The notes: a model not told the origin generated them from the sequence alone. DNA of 64,000 nt from Betaproteobacteria bacterium (GCA_016720855.1 JADKJU010000001.1:861501-925500); one strand, 5' to 3'. Positions 55,731 through 64,000 are shown, counted from the stretch's first letter. Translations and numbers: made by a program.

Positions 55731-56863
55731 CCAATGCTTTCATCCCCTTCGCCCGTCCCACGATCGACGAGGCCATGATCGCCGCGGTGGGCGACACCCT
55801 GCGCAGCCGCTGGATCGCCAGCGGGCCGCGGGTGCAGGCCTTCGAGACGGCGCTGTCGGACTACGTGGGCGGCCGGCCGGTGCGCTCGTTCACTTCCGCC
55901 ACCGGCGCCATGGAAGTGGCGCTCGAACTGCTGGGCATCGGTCCCGGGGACGAGGTGGTGACGCCGGCGCAGAGCTTCTTCTCCTCAGCCAACGTGATCG
56001 AGCGGGTGGGCGCGCGGACAGTGTTCGTGGACGTCGATCTGGCCACGCGCAACATCGACCTGGGTGCGGCCGCCGCCGCGGTTGGCGCGCGCACCAAGGC
56101 ATTGCTGCCCGTGCACTACAACGCGCCGCTGGAACCGCGGGCGCTTGCCGCCTTCCGCGCCAGGCATGGCGTGCGCATCCTCGAGGATGCGGCTCTCGCG
56201 ATCGGTTCGCGCACCGGCACGGGATCCGTTGGCACGACGGGCGACCTCGTCTCCTTCAGCTTCCATCCCAACAAGAACATGACCACCATCGAGGGCGGCG
56301 CCCTCGTGGTCAACGACGCGGCCGAGGCGGCGGCGGTGGAACGACTGCGCTTCCACGGGATCTCGCGGCTGCCCGACGGAACGCGCGACGTCGAGGTGGC
56401 GGGCGGCAAGTACAACCTGTCCGACGTCTCGGCGGGGCTGGGCCTCATGCAGCTCGCGCGACTGGACGAGTGGTGCCGCGCCCGCGAGCGCCTCGCGATG
56501 CACTACTTCGGCTGCCTGGAAGGCGACGAACTCCTCCCCCCCGATCGATTGCCGCCCCGGGCCAACCCCGGGCACAGCTGGAACATGTTCACCGTCCTCC
56601 TTCCGCTCGCGCAGATCGCGATCACGCGCGAGCAGCTCATGGACGGCCTGCAGCGGGAAGGCATCGGCACCGGCCTGTCCTACGAGGCGATCCACCTGAC
56701 GACGTACTACCGCACGAAGGGGTGGCGCGAGGGGCAGTTCCCGGTGTCGGAGCGGATCGGCCGCGAGACGGTCACCCTGCCCCTCTTCCCGGAAATGACG
56801 ACGAACGACGTGGAGCGGGTGTGCGAGGCGTTTCGCCGCGTGCTGCGCTCGCGCCCCGAATGA
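55727..56863 (+). CDS. arnB: UDP-4-amino-4-deoxy-L-arabinose aminotransferase ArnB (DegT/DnrJ/EryC1)
   Basis: ArnB transfers an amino group from glutamate to UDP-4-ketopentose. The 378-residue PLP enzyme has GDEVVTPAQSFFSSANVIER, the ILEDAALAIGS Asp region and the Schiff-base lysine in FSFHPNKNMTTIEGG. The C-terminal GIGTGLSYEAIHLTTYYR is typical of ArnB. The start is GTG at 55727, overlapping the arnE/F-like stop. The stop overlaps arnC. Confidence 0.9.
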   Translation: MTNAFIPFARPTIDEAMIAAVGDTLRSRWIASGPRVQAFETALSDYVGGRPVRSFTSATGAMEVALELLGIGPGDEVVTPAQSFFSSANVIERVGARTVFVDVDLATRNIDLGAAAAAVGARTKALLPVHYNAPLEPRALAAFRARHGVRILEDAALAIGSRTGTGSVGTTGDLVSFSFHPNKNMTTIEGGALVVNDAAEAAAVERLRFHGISRLPDGTRDVEVAGGKYNLSDVSAGLGLMQLARLDEWCRARERLAMHYFGCLEGDELLPPDRLPPRANPGHSWNMFTVLLPLAQIAITREQLMDGLQREGIGTGLSYEAIHLTTYYRTKGWREGQFPVSERIGRETVTLPLFPEMTTNDVERVCEAFRRVLRSRPE

Positions 56864-57816
56864 AGGCCATGCCCGACCCGACCCTCTCCGTCGTCATCCC
56901 CGTCTACAACGAGGAGGCGGTCCTCCCCGCCCTGTTCGAGCGGCTCTACCGCGCCCTCGACGCGCTGCCCTGCACCTACGAGATCGTGTTCGTGAACGAC
57001 GGCAGCCGCGACAAGTCGCCGGCCTTGCTGCGCGAGCAGTTCCAGAAGCGCCCCGACGTGACGCGCGTCGTCCTCTTCAACGGCAACTATGGCCAGCACA
57101 TGGCGATCATGGCCGGCTTCGAGTACTGCCGCGGCGAGCGCGTGGTCACCCTGGACGCGGACCTGCAGAATCCTCCCGAGGAAATCGCGAAGCTGCTCGC
57201 GAAGATGGACGAGGGGCACGACTACGTGGGATCCATCCGCCTCATGCGCCAGGACGCGGCGTGGCGGCGCTGGGCCTCGAAGGCGATGAACGGCCTGCGC
57301 GAGCGCCTGACTCGCATCCGGATGACCGACCAGGGCTGCATGCTGCGTGCCTACGACCGGGCGATCGTGGACGCGATCCGCTCCTCGCGCGAGGTGAGCA
57401 CCTATATCCCGGCGCTCGCGTACTCCTTTGCCCGCGACCCGGCCGAGGTGGAGGTGGCGCACGAGGAGCGCGCCGCCGGCGAGTCGAAATACTCCCTCTA
57501 CAAGCTCATCCGCCTCAACTTCGACCTCGTCACCGGATTTTCGGTGGTGCCGCTGCAGCTCTTCTCGCTTTTCGGCATCGGCGTCTCGATCGTGGCGCTC
57601 GCCAGTTACTTCGTGGTGATCGTGAAGCGCATCCTCTCCGGCGAGGGCGACGGCCTGTGGGTGATCTGGGATCGCGACATCCTCGCCTTCATCCTGATCG
57701 GGGTGCTCCTCTTCGGGCTGGGGCTCATCGGCGAATACGTGGGCCGCATCTACCAGCAGGTCCGGGAGCGGCCGCGATACCTGGTCCAGGCCATCCTGGA
57801 GAAGCCGGAAGCGTGA
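56860..57816 (+). CDS. arnC: Undecaprenyl-phosphate 4-deoxy-4-formamido-L-arabinose transferase ArnC
   Basis: ArnC is a GT2 glycosyltransferase that moves Ara4N-formyl from UDP to undecaprenyl phosphate. The 318-residue protein has VVIPVYNEEAVLP, VNDGSRDKS, LDADLQNPPEEI and the acceptor-site MTDQGCMLRAY. Two C-terminal helices lie at about 230-255 and 270-295. Length and order fit ArnC. It overlaps both neighbours by four bases. Confidence 0.9.
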   Translation: MKAMPDPTLSVVIPVYNEEAVLPALFERLYRALDALPCTYEIVFVNDGSRDKSPALLREQFQKRPDVTRVVLFNGNYGQHMAIMAGFEYCRGERVVTLDADLQNPPEEIAKLLAKMDEGHDYVGSIRLMRQDAAWRRWASKAMNGLRERLTRIRMTDQGCMLRAYDRAIVDAIRSSREVSTYIPALAYSFARDPAEVEVAHEERAAGESKYSLYKLIRLNFDLVTGFSVVPLQLFSLFGIGVSIVALASYFVVIVKRILSGEGDGLWVIWDRDILAFILIGVLLFGLGLIGEYVGRIYQQVRERPRYLVQAILEKPEA

Positions 57817-58760
57817 GCGCCACGGCAGTCGTCTTCGCCTACCACGACGTGGGCTGCCGTTGCCTTTCCGTGCTCCTCTCGGCGGGCGTTCGCATGGCGC
57901 TCGTGGTCACGCATCGCGACAATCCAGGCGAGAACATCTGGTTCGAAAGCGTCGAGCGCCTTGCGCGCGCGAACGGGCTCGACGTCGCGACACCCGACGA
58001 CCCGAACGAGCCGGCGTTCGTCGAACGACTCGGCGCGATCGCTCCGGACTTCCTCTTCTCGTTCTACTACCGCCAGATGCTATCCCCCGCGGTGCTGGCG
58101 ATCGCGCGGCGCGGCGCCTTCAACATGCACGGCTCGCTGCTGCCGAAGTACCGGGGCCGCGTCCCGGTGAACTGGGCGGTCCTCCACGGCGAGCGCGAGA
58201 CGGGCGCCACGTTCCACGAAATGGTGGCAAAGCCCGATGCCGGCCGCATCGTCGGGCAGGAGGCCGTGCCCATCGGCGACAACGACACGGCTGCCGAGGT
58301 GTTCGGGCGGGTGACGCTGGCCGCCGGACGCGTCCTCGAACGCGCGCTCCCGGCGCTGCTCGACGCAACGGCGATCCTCCGCCCCCAATCCCTGCGGGAG
58401 GGCAGCTACTTCGGCGGCCGCAAGCCCGAGGACGGCCGCATCGACTGGACGAAGAGCGCCCGCGAGATCCACAACCTCGTGCGTGCCGTCGCACCGCCCT
58501 ACCCGGGCGCATTCACCGGGATCGGCGGGCGTCGCGCCCGCGTGCTTCGCACGTGGTGGTCCGATCCCCCGATCCTCGCCGCCGGCGCGCCCGGAGCGAT
58601 CGCCCTGGCGGACGGCCGGGCGTGGGCCTGCTGCGGCGACGGGCGCTGGCTCGAGTTGCGGGAAGTCGAGATCGGAGAAGAGGCCGTGCTGGCCGGCCCG
58701 GCACTGGCCGCCCGCTTTGCTCCCGGTGGTGACGGCATGGGACAATTCGTGTCCGGCTGA
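57813..58760 (+). CDS. arnA: ArnA formyltransferase domain as a separate protein
   Basis: The 315-residue protein matches the N-terminal half of E. coli ArnA, which formylates UDP-Ara4N using N10-formyltetrahydrofolate. The catalytic Asn and His are in FNMHGSLLPKYRGRVP and the Asp in KPDAGRIVGQ. A C-terminal OB-like domain follows (ADGRAWACCGDGRWLELREV). The start is GTG at 57813. In enterobacteria this domain is fused to the dehydrogenase; here the two are adjacent genes 40 bases apart. Confidence 0.9.
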   Translation: MSATAVVFAYHDVGCRCLSVLLSAGVRMALVVTHRDNPGENIWFESVERLARANGLDVATPDDPNEPAFVERLGAIAPDFLFSFYYRQMLSPAVLAIARRGAFNMHGSLLPKYRGRVPVNWAVLHGERETGATFHEMVAKPDAGRIVGQEAVPIGDNDTAAEVFGRVTLAAGRVLERALPALLDATAILRPQSLREGSYFGGRKPEDGRIDWTKSAREIHNLVRAVAPPYPGAFTGIGGRRARVLRTWWSDPPILAAGAPGAIALADGRAWACCGDGRWLELREVEIGEEAVLAGPALAARFAPGGDGMGQFVSG

Positions 58761-58800
58761 GACGCCCCGCGCTCCGCCGCCCACCGCGAAACTCGACACC

Positions 58801-59847
58801 ATGACCCAGCGAATCTGCATCCTCGGCGTGAACGGCTTCATCGGCCATCACCTCTCCCAGAAAATCCTCGCCGACACCGACTGGGACGTTTACGGCATGG
58901 ACATGGGCTCGGACCGGGTCGCGGACCTGCTGTCCCATCCGCGATTCCATTTCTTCGAAGGCGACATCACGATCAACCGCGAGTGGATCGAGTACCACAT
59001 CCGCAAGTGCGACGTGATCCTGCCGCTGGTGGCCATCGCGACGCCGGCCACCTATGTGCGCGAGCCGCTCAAGGTCTTCGAGCTGGACTTCGAGGCGAAC
59101 CTGCCGATCGTCCGTTCGTGCGTGAAGTACGGCAAGCGCATCCTCTTTCCCTCGACTTCCGAGGTCTACGGGATGTGCCGCGACGAGCAGTTCGACCCCT
59201 ACGCCTCCGAGCTCGTCCTCGGGCCCATCGACAAGCAGCGCTGGATCTACTCCTGCTCCAAGCAGCTCATGGACCGCGTGATCTGGGCCTACGGCTCCAT
59301 GGGGCAGCTCGACTTCACGCTCTTCCGCCCGTTCAACTGGATCGGCGCGGGCCTCGACTCGATCCATACCGCGAAGGAAGGGTCCTCGCGCGTGATCACG
59401 CAGTTCTTCGGGCACATCGTTCGCGGCGAACCGATCAAGCTCGTCGACGGGGGAGCGCAAAAGCGCGCCTTCACGTTCATCGACGACGGCATCGGCGCCC
59501 TCATGAAGATCATCGAGAACCCGGGCGGCGTCGCCTCGGGGCGCATCTACAACATCGGCAACCCCGCGAACAACTACTCGGTGCGGGAACTGGCGACGAT
59601 GATGCTCGAGCTCGCGAAGTCCTATCCCGAGTACCGGGACAGCGCCGCGAAGGTGAGGATCGTCGAGGTGACCTCCGCCGACTACTACGGCAAGGGCTAC
59701 CAGGACGTGCAGAACCGCGTGCCGAAAATCGAGGACACCATGAAGGAACTGGGCTGGGCGCCGAAGGTGGACATGGCCACGGCGCTTGCCCGCATCTTCG
59801 ATTCCTACCGCGGGTCGATCGACGACGCGCGCGCGCTTTCCTCGTGA
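58801..59847 (+). CDS. arnA: UDP-glucuronic acid oxidative decarboxylase (ArnA C-terminal domain as separate protein)
   Basis: The 348-residue NAD-dependent short-chain dehydrogenase matches the C-terminal half of ArnA, which oxidises and decarboxylates UDP-GlcA to UDP-4-ketopentose. It has GVNGFIGHHLSQKIL for NAD, PLVAIATPATYVREPLKVFE, the active-site FPSTSEVYGM with Ser-Glu, YSCSKQLMDRVIWAYG and the Arg of KRAFTFIDDG. These are ArnA-specific and distinguish it from ordinary UDP-xylose synthase. purE starts seven bases after the stop. Confidence 0.92.
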   Translation: MTQRICILGVNGFIGHHLSQKILADTDWDVYGMDMGSDRVADLLSHPRFHFFEGDITINREWIEYHIRKCDVILPLVAIATPATYVREPLKVFELDFEANLPIVRSCVKYGKRILFPSTSEVYGMCRDEQFDPYASELVLGPIDKQRWIYSCSKQLMDRVIWAYGSMGQLDFTLFRPFNWIGAGLDSIHTAKEGSSRVITQFFGHIVRGEPIKLVDGGAQKRAFTFIDDGIGALMKIIENPGGVASGRIYNIGNPANNYSVRELATMMLELAKSYPEYRDSAAKVRIVEVTSADYYGKGYQDVQNRVPKIEDTMKELGWAPKVDMATALARIFDSYRGSIDDARALSS

Positions 59848-59854
59848 GGGCACC

Positions 59855-60355
59855 ATGACCATGGAAAACCCCGTCGTCGGCGTCGTGATGGGCTCCCAGA
59901 GCGACTGGGACGTGATGCAGCACGCGGCCAAGGTGCTCAAGGATTTCGGCGTCCCCTTCGAAACGAAGGTGGTATCCGCGCACCGCACGCCGGATGCGAT
60001 GTTCGACTACGCGGAAAGCGCGCGCGGCCGGGGACTTCACTGCATCGTGGCCGGCGCCGGAGGCGCCGCCCACCTGCCGGGCATGATCGCCTCGAAGACC
60101 ACGCTCCCCGTGCTGGGGGTTCCCGTCCCGTCGAAGCACCTCGCGGGACAGGATTCCCTGTATTCCATCGTGCAGATGCCCAAGGGCATTCCCGTGGCCA
60201 CCTTCGCCATCGGGGAGGCGGGCGCCGCCAATGCCGGCCTCTTCGCCGTGAGCCTGCTCGCGGCCACCGACACGGCGCTCGCGACGAAGCTTGCGGCCTA
60301 TCGCGAGGAATTGCGCGAGATGGTCGCGGCCATGCAACTGCCCGACGTGCTGTGA
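59855..60355 (+). CDS. purE: N5-carboxyaminoimidazole ribonucleotide mutase PurE
   Basis: PurE converts N5-CAIR to CAIR in purine synthesis. The 166-residue protein has GVVMGSQSDWDVM, VSAHRTPD, AGAGGAAHLPGM and the C-terminal LAAYREELREMV. The ATG at 59855 is used; another ATG lies two codons later. It overlaps purK by four bases, the classical purEK pair, here directly attached to the arn cluster. Confidence 0.95.
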   Translation: MTMENPVVGVVMGSQSDWDVMQHAAKVLKDFGVPFETKVVSAHRTPDAMFDYAESARGRGLHCIVAGAGGAAHLPGMIASKTTLPVLGVPVPSKHLAGQDSLYSIVQMPKGIPVATFAIGEAGAANAGLFAVSLLAATDTALATKLAAYREELREMVAAMQLPDVL

Positions 60356-61488
60356 TCGCCCCCGGGGCCACCCTCGGCCTGCTGGGCGGCGGGCAACTGG
60401 GCCGCATGTTCACGGTGGCGGCGCGCACGCTCGGCTACCGCGTCACGGTCCTCGACCCCGATCCTCTTTCGCCCGCCGCGGAATTCGCCACCGGACACCT
60501 CAATGCCGCCTACACGGACCCGGCTTCGCTCGCCGAGCTGTCGCGAACCTGCGCGGCGGTGACCACGGAATTCGAGAACGCTCCCGCCGACGCGCTGCAT
60601 GCGCTCGCCGAGAGAACACTCGTGCGCCCCAGCGGGAATGCCGTTTCGGTAGCCCAGGACCGCAGCCGGGAGAAGGCGTTCATCGCCACCCATGGCCTTC
60701 CGGTCGGCCCCTATGCCGATGTTCGCAGCCCCGCCGAATTCGACGCCGCGCTCGCCTGCGTGAAACTGCCCGCCATTCTCAAGACCGCGCGCTTCGGCTA
60801 CGACGGCAAGGGGCAGGCAACGATCGCCTCACCGGCGGACCTCGAGCGCGTATTCGCCGAGTGGAAGTGCGTGCCCTGCGTCCTCGAGGAGCGCCTGGCG
60901 CTCGAGCGGGAGATCTCGGTCATCCTCGCGCGCGCGGCCGACGGGCAGATCGAGGTCTTCCCCGTGGCGGAAAACCGCCATGCGCGAGGGATCCTGGACG
61001 TCACCATCGCGCCCGCGCGCATCCCCGGTGCGCTGGCCGCCGAGGCCACCGCCATCGCCTCCCGCCTCGCGGATGCCCTCGACTACGTGGGCGTCCTTGC
61101 GGTCGAGATGTTCGTGGTGGGCGGCCGGCTCGTCGTGAACGAAATCGCTCCGCGCCCGCACAACAGCGGGCACTACACGATCGACGCCTGCCGCACCTCG
61201 CAATTCGAGCAGCAGGTACGTGTTCTTTGCGGCCTGCCGCTGGGCGACCCGTCCCTGCATACGCCTGCGGTGATGGTGAACCTCCTGGGCGACATCTGGG
61301 TCCCGGGCGAGCCGCGATGGGACGCGGTGCTGCGCCATGCCGGCGCGCACCTGCACCTCTATGGCAAGCGCGAGGCGCGGCCGGGCCGAAAGATGGGCCA
61401 TGTCACCGTCTGCGAAGCGAGCCTCGAACGCGCGCTGGAAGTCGCGATGGCCATCCGCTGCGACCTCGGCATTGCCGAATCCGGTTGA
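60352..61488 (+). CDS. purK: N5-carboxyaminoimidazole ribonucleotide synthase PurK
   Basis: PurK makes N5-CAIR from AIR, bicarbonate and ATP. The 378-residue ATP-grasp enzyme has LGLLGGGQLGRMFTVAAR, KTARFGYDGKGQ, the metal and ATP motifs VAVEMFVVGGRLVVNEIAPR-like (LAVEMFVVGG and NEIAPRPHNSGH) and MVNLLGD. The start is GTG at 60352, overlapping purE. It is the last gene of the long rightward run that starts at trxB. Confidence 0.95.
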   Translation: MIAPGATLGLLGGGQLGRMFTVAARTLGYRVTVLDPDPLSPAAEFATGHLNAAYTDPASLAELSRTCAAVTTEFENAPADALHALAERTLVRPSGNAVSVAQDRSREKAFIATHGLPVGPYADVRSPAEFDAALACVKLPAILKTARFGYDGKGQATIASPADLERVFAEWKCVPCVLEERLALEREISVILARAADGQIEVFPVAENRHARGILDVTIAPARIPGALAAEATAIASRLADALDYVGVLAVEMFVVGGRLVVNEIAPRPHNSGHYTIDACRTSQFEQQVRVLCGLPLGDPSLHTPAVMVNLLGDIWVPGEPRWDAVLRHAGAHLHLYGKREARPGRKMGHVTVCEASLERALEVAMAIRCDLGIAESG

Positions 61489-61537
61489 GCGGCGCGGCGC
61501 ATCCAATGGGAACCCGCCCTTTTCCCGGAGTCCCGCC

Positions 61538-62281
61538 ATGACCATCCGCCTCGCCCTGCCTGTCACCCTGGCCGCCCTCACCCTGGGCGCTGCCCCGGCC
61601 GCCCTCGCCCTCTTCGGGTCGACCTCGATCACGGCGTCCGGCAAGGTCGTCACGGAGTCGCGCCCCGCGAAAGGCTATACAGGGATCGGCGTCTCGGTTC
61701 CCGGCACCGTCGTCCTCCGCCAGGGTCCATCGGAATCCGTGACCCTCGATGCCGACGACAACCTCATGCCCGAGATCGAGACGGCGGTCGAGCGCGGCTC
61801 CCTGAAGATCCGCTTCAAGCGCCCGCTCGACATATCCGGCAAGTCCACGATCCGCATCCTCGTCACCGGCCCGGCGTTCGACTCACTGGCGGTTTCCGGC
61901 AGCGCGGACGTCGTCTCCGAAGCGCTCAAGGCACGCTCGCTCGAGGTGGCAATCGCCGGCTCCGGGGACGTGAAGATCGCCCGCCTCGACGTCGATACCC
62001 TGCGGCTCTCCATCGCCGGAAGCGGCGACTTCCAGGCGGCCGGACGCGCCGGAGAGCTGAGCGCCACGATCGCCGGCTCCGGCGACATCGGCGCCGGCCG
62101 CCTCGAATGCAGGCGCGTCAGCGTTTCCATCGCCGGCTCCGGCGACGCCACGTTCTGGGCGCGAGAGTCGCTGGATGCCACGATCATGGGCAGCGGTGAC
62201 GTCCGCTACCATGGCGATCCCGCGGTCACCAGGAAGATTGCGGGCTCCGGGTCGTTGAAGCGCCTCGGGTCCGCGCCCTGA
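61538..62281 (+). CDS. Exported GIN-domain (DUF2807) protein
   Basis: The 247-residue precursor has a signal peptide (start MTIRLALPVTLAALTLGA) and a right-handed beta-helix-like GIN domain. The unit IAGSGD recurs at least four times, with SGSADV, GSGDVRYH and IAGSGSLK variants, one per coil. Family members are surface or periplasmic adhesin-like proteins of unknown role. A GGAG precedes the ATG at 61538 (about nine bases). The repeats are also visible in the DNA as recurring ATCGCCGGCTCCGG. Confidence 0.85.
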   Translation: MTIRLALPVTLAALTLGAAPAALALFGSTSITASGKVVTESRPAKGYTGIGVSVPGTVVLRQGPSESVTLDADDNLMPEIETAVERGSLKIRFKRPLDISGKSTIRILVTGPAFDSLAVSGSADVVSEALKARSLEVAIAGSGDVKIARLDVDTLRLSIAGSGDFQAAGRAGELSATIAGSGDIGAGRLECRRVSVSIAGSGDATFWARESLDATIMGSGDVRYHGDPAVTRKIAGSGSLKRLGSAP

Positions 62282-62284
62282 GCC

Positions 62285-63097
62285 ATGTTCGGCTGGTTCG
62301 GCCATCGCGACGAGGAAGCGAAGCCCATCGACGAGGGGCTCTGGGAAAGCGCCACCGCGCCCTATCTCTTCATGCGGGGGTTGCCTGCCGGGGACGACGA
62401 GCGGCTGCGCGCCCTGGCGGGACGGTTCCTCGCGAGCAAGCACTTCTCGGGCACCCACGACCTGGAGATCACGCCCTTCATGCACGTGCAGGTGGCGGCG
62501 CAGGCCTGCATCCTCGTCCTGGAGCTGGGCCTGGAGTGGTACGACGGCTGGAGCGAGGTCATCGTGTACCCGGGGCAGTTCGCGCCGGAGCGCGAAATCG
62601 TCGATGAGGCGGGTGTCGTGCACCTCGTCAATGCCCCGATGGCGGGCGAGGCGTGGCTGGGCGGGCCGGTGATCCTGTCGTACGAGGACGTCGCGATGGC
62701 GAGCGACGAGGATGCTCGCGTGGCGGGCTACAACGTCGTGATCCACGAGTTCGCGCACAAGCTCGACATGCTGAGCGGGGAACCCAACGGCTGTCCGCCA
62801 TTGCACGCGGGGATGCCGCTTGCCGCCTGGCGCGAGGCTTTCAGCAAGGCCTACGCGGACTTCTGCCGGCGCGTGGACGAGGCGGATCGCCTGGCGGAAG
62901 TTGACGACGGGCGGGCGCTCGAATCGCTGCCGATCGACCCGTACGCTTCGGAAAACCCGGGGGAGTTCTTCGCGGTGGTGTCGGAAGCGTTTTTCGAGAC
63001 GCCGGAATGGCTCGAGCCCTTGTATCCGTCGGTGTACGAGCAGCTACGGAAGTTCTACCGGCAGGATCCGCTGGACAGAATCAGGGACGTGCGCTGA
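62285..63097 (+). CDS. mtfA: MtfA-type zinc metallopeptidase
   Basis: MtfA (Mlc titration factor, DUF980) is a cytosolic zinc peptidase that in E. coli binds the Mlc repressor and so affects glucose transport. The 270-residue protein has the zinc motif HEFAHKLDMLSG, the upstream GPVILSYEDV and a C-terminal NPGEFFAVVSEAFFETP with the third ligand. It starts three bases after the GIN protein, so the two form an operon. No Mlc or PTS gene is in the window. Confidence 0.9.
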   Translation: MFGWFGHRDEEAKPIDEGLWESATAPYLFMRGLPAGDDERLRALAGRFLASKHFSGTHDLEITPFMHVQVAAQACILVLELGLEWYDGWSEVIVYPGQFAPEREIVDEAGVVHLVNAPMAGEAWLGGPVILSYEDVAMASDEDARVAGYNVVIHEFAHKLDMLSGEPNGCPPLHAGMPLAAWREAFSKAYADFCRRVDEADRLAEVDDGRALESLPIDPYASENPGEFFAVVSEAFFETPEWLEPLYPSVYEQLRKFYRQDPLDRIRDVR

Positions 63098-63124
63098 TTC
63101 CCCGGGCGCGCGAGCGATCCGCGG

Positions 63125-63262
63125 TCAGAGGAAGAGGACGGCCGGGAACACCGCGATCGCAAGGACGATCAGCACCCACTCGCAGTTCCACCGCTTCAGG
63201 TGCCCGGTGTAATGCAGGATGATCGCAGTGATGGCAAAAACGTAGAACGCGGCAAGAAGCAT
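63125..63262 (-). CDS. Small two-helix membrane protein (45 aa)
   Basis: A short open frame reads MLLAAFYVFAITAIILHYTG, then HLKRWNCEWVLIVLAIAVF and PAVLFL. It forms two membrane helices joined by a basic, Trp-containing turn. A strong ribosome site (AGGGGGA) lies six bases before its ATG at 63262, which argues for expression. It lies between the convergent mtfA and the P-II gene. I know no family; its function is unknown. Confidence 0.6.
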   Translation of the reverse strand: MLLAAFYVFAITAIILHYTGHLKRWNCEWVLIVLAIAVFPAVLFL

Positions 63263-63313
63263 GCGGTTTCCCCCTGATTTGCGGGTGAGAATAGCAGGAA
63301 AGCCCCCCGGGGC

Positions 63314-63652
63314 CTAGACCGCTTCCTCTCCCGTTTCGCCGGTGCGGATGCGCACGACCTGCGGCACGTCGCAGACAAAGATCTTGCCGTCGCCGATCTT
63401 GCCGGTGCGCGCCGCCTTCACGATCGCGTCGATGGCCTTGTCCACCATCGCATCGCCCACGACGACCTCCACCTTCACCTTGGGCAGGAAATCCACCACG
63501 TACTCGGCACCGCGGTAGAGTTCCGTGTGGCCCTTCTGGCGCCCGAAACCCTTCACCTCGGTGACCGTGAGTCCCGATACCCCCAGCTCGGAGAGCGCCT
63601 CGCGTACCTCGTCCAGCTTGAACGGCTTGATGACAGCTTCGATCTTCTTCAT
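63314..63652 (-). CDS. glnB: Nitrogen regulatory protein P-II
   Basis: P-II proteins signal nitrogen and energy status to glutamine synthetase adenylyltransferase, NtrB and AmtB. The 112-residue protein has the N-terminal MKKIEAVIKPFKLDEVREAL, the T-loop with the uridylylated tyrosine in ELYRGAEYVVDF and the C-terminal TGKIGDGKIFV ATP motif. GlnB and GlnK cannot be separated reliably; no amtB is adjacent, which favours GlnB. It follows nadE by five bases on the same strand. Confidence 0.93.
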   Translation of the reverse strand: MKKIEAVIKPFKLDEVREALSELGVSGLTVTEVKGFGRQKGHTELYRGAEYVVDFLPKVKVEVVVGDAMVDKAIDAIVKAARTGKIGDGKIFVCDVPQVVRIRTGETGEEAV

Positions 63653-63657
63653 GGCAG

Positions 63658-64000
63658 TCAGGCCCTCGGTCGGAAACCCGATGTTATCGGATAGCGCCAG
63701 TCCTTGCCAAAGCCGCGCGGCGTGATGCGCACGCCCGGCGGCGCCTGGCGGCGCTTGTACTCGTTCACGCGAATGAGGTGGACCACGCGGCGCACGGCCT
63801 CGACGTCGTAGCCCATGCCCGCGATGGCCTCCGGTTCCATGTCGCGCTCCATGTAGCGCTCCACGACGGCGTCGAGCAGCTCGTAGGGCGGAAGACTGTC
63901 CTGGTCGGTCTGGTCCGGCCGCAGCTCGGCCGAGGGCGCGCGGTCGATGACCCGTTGCGGAATGACCCGCCCCTGCGTGTTGCGCCAGTTGCAAAGCCGG
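63658..64000 (-). CDS. nadE: NAD+ synthetase, C-terminal part (runs off window)
   Basis: Only the last 113 codons are present; the gene continues beyond position 64000. The frame reads RVIDRAPSAELRPDQTDQDS, LPPYELLDAVVERYMERD and NEYKRRQAPPGVRITPRGFG, ending KDWRYPITSGFRPRA. These are diagnostic of glutamine-dependent NadE. The enzyme makes NAD from deamido-NAD. The nadE-glnB pair is common in betaproteobacteria and links NAD supply with nitrogen signalling. Confidence 0.92.
   Translation of the reverse strand, partial: RLCNWRNTQGRVIPQRVIDRAPSAELRPDQTDQDSLPPYELLDAVVERYMERDMEPEAIAGMGYDVEAVRRVVHLIRVNEYKRRQAPPGVRITPRGFGKDWRYPITSGFRPRA

Overview
The window looks like a high-GC betaproteobacterial chromosome. 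The reasons are the gene neighbourhoods bamD-rluD-pgeF-phaC, serS-rarA-lolA-ftsK, rpfE-like-recJ-prfB-lysS and ispD-ispF, the PHB (polyhydroxybutyrate) genes, the P-II/nadE pair and the absence of any sporulation or Gram-positive marker. I cannot name a genus from sequence alone. Genes are densely packed on both strands, and 4-base stop/start overlaps are very common. No rRNA, tRNA, CRISPR array or intact insertion sequence was seen.

Layout. 0.1-7 kb: comEC, a DUF2062 membrane protein, an AlkA-type glycosylase, an acetyltransferase, a degenerate J-domain protein and the lolC-lolD lipoprotein-release transporter. 7-16.4 kb: rpfE-like, recJ, prfB (with its programmed +1 frameshift) and lysS, followed by a phosphorelay set of Hpt protein, PAS histidine kinase and single-domain response regulator, then a glycine-zipper protein and a second response regulator. 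16.4-25 kb: rimO and a PHB block (phaR, phasin, two phaB copies, phaC) around a prolyl oligopeptidase. 25-28.5 kb: a ZIP metal transporter, pgeF, rluD and bamD.

28.5-29.9 kb is a low-GC accessory patch and the most unusual part of the window. It holds a displaced Rhs C-terminal toxin tip whose C-terminal domain reads as a phospholipase A2 (CCKGHDRC). An in-frame TGA interrupts it, and a 97-residue three-helix membrane protein coupled to its stop codon is the likely immunity protein. A second decayed piece of Rhs core follows. Beside these lie a winged-helix regulator and the 3' scrap of its overlapping partner gene.

30-45 kb: ppk1 and ppx (divergent), a DMT permease, the YbbA/YbbP-type ABC transporter with a TesA esterase, tRNA 2-selenouridine synthase, an ankyrin protein, a Ser/Thr kinase with a cyclic-nucleotide-binding domain that is frameshifted in a G run, ispF, ispD, mltF and a histidine phosphatase. 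45-52 kb: serS, a 62-bp-arm inverted repeat, rarA, a STAS-like small protein, lolA, ftsK and a Crp/Fnr regulator.

52-61.5 kb is one long co-oriented, largely overlapping run: trxB, an Smr protein, arnT, one arnE/F-like subunit, arnB, arnC, ArnA formyltransferase and ArnA dehydrogenase as separate genes, purE and purK. No arnD is present. This run couples lipid A aminoarabinose modification to housekeeping genes. 61.5-64 kb: a GIN-repeat protein, mtfA, a 45-residue membrane protein, a P-II protein and the 3' end of nadE, which runs off the window.
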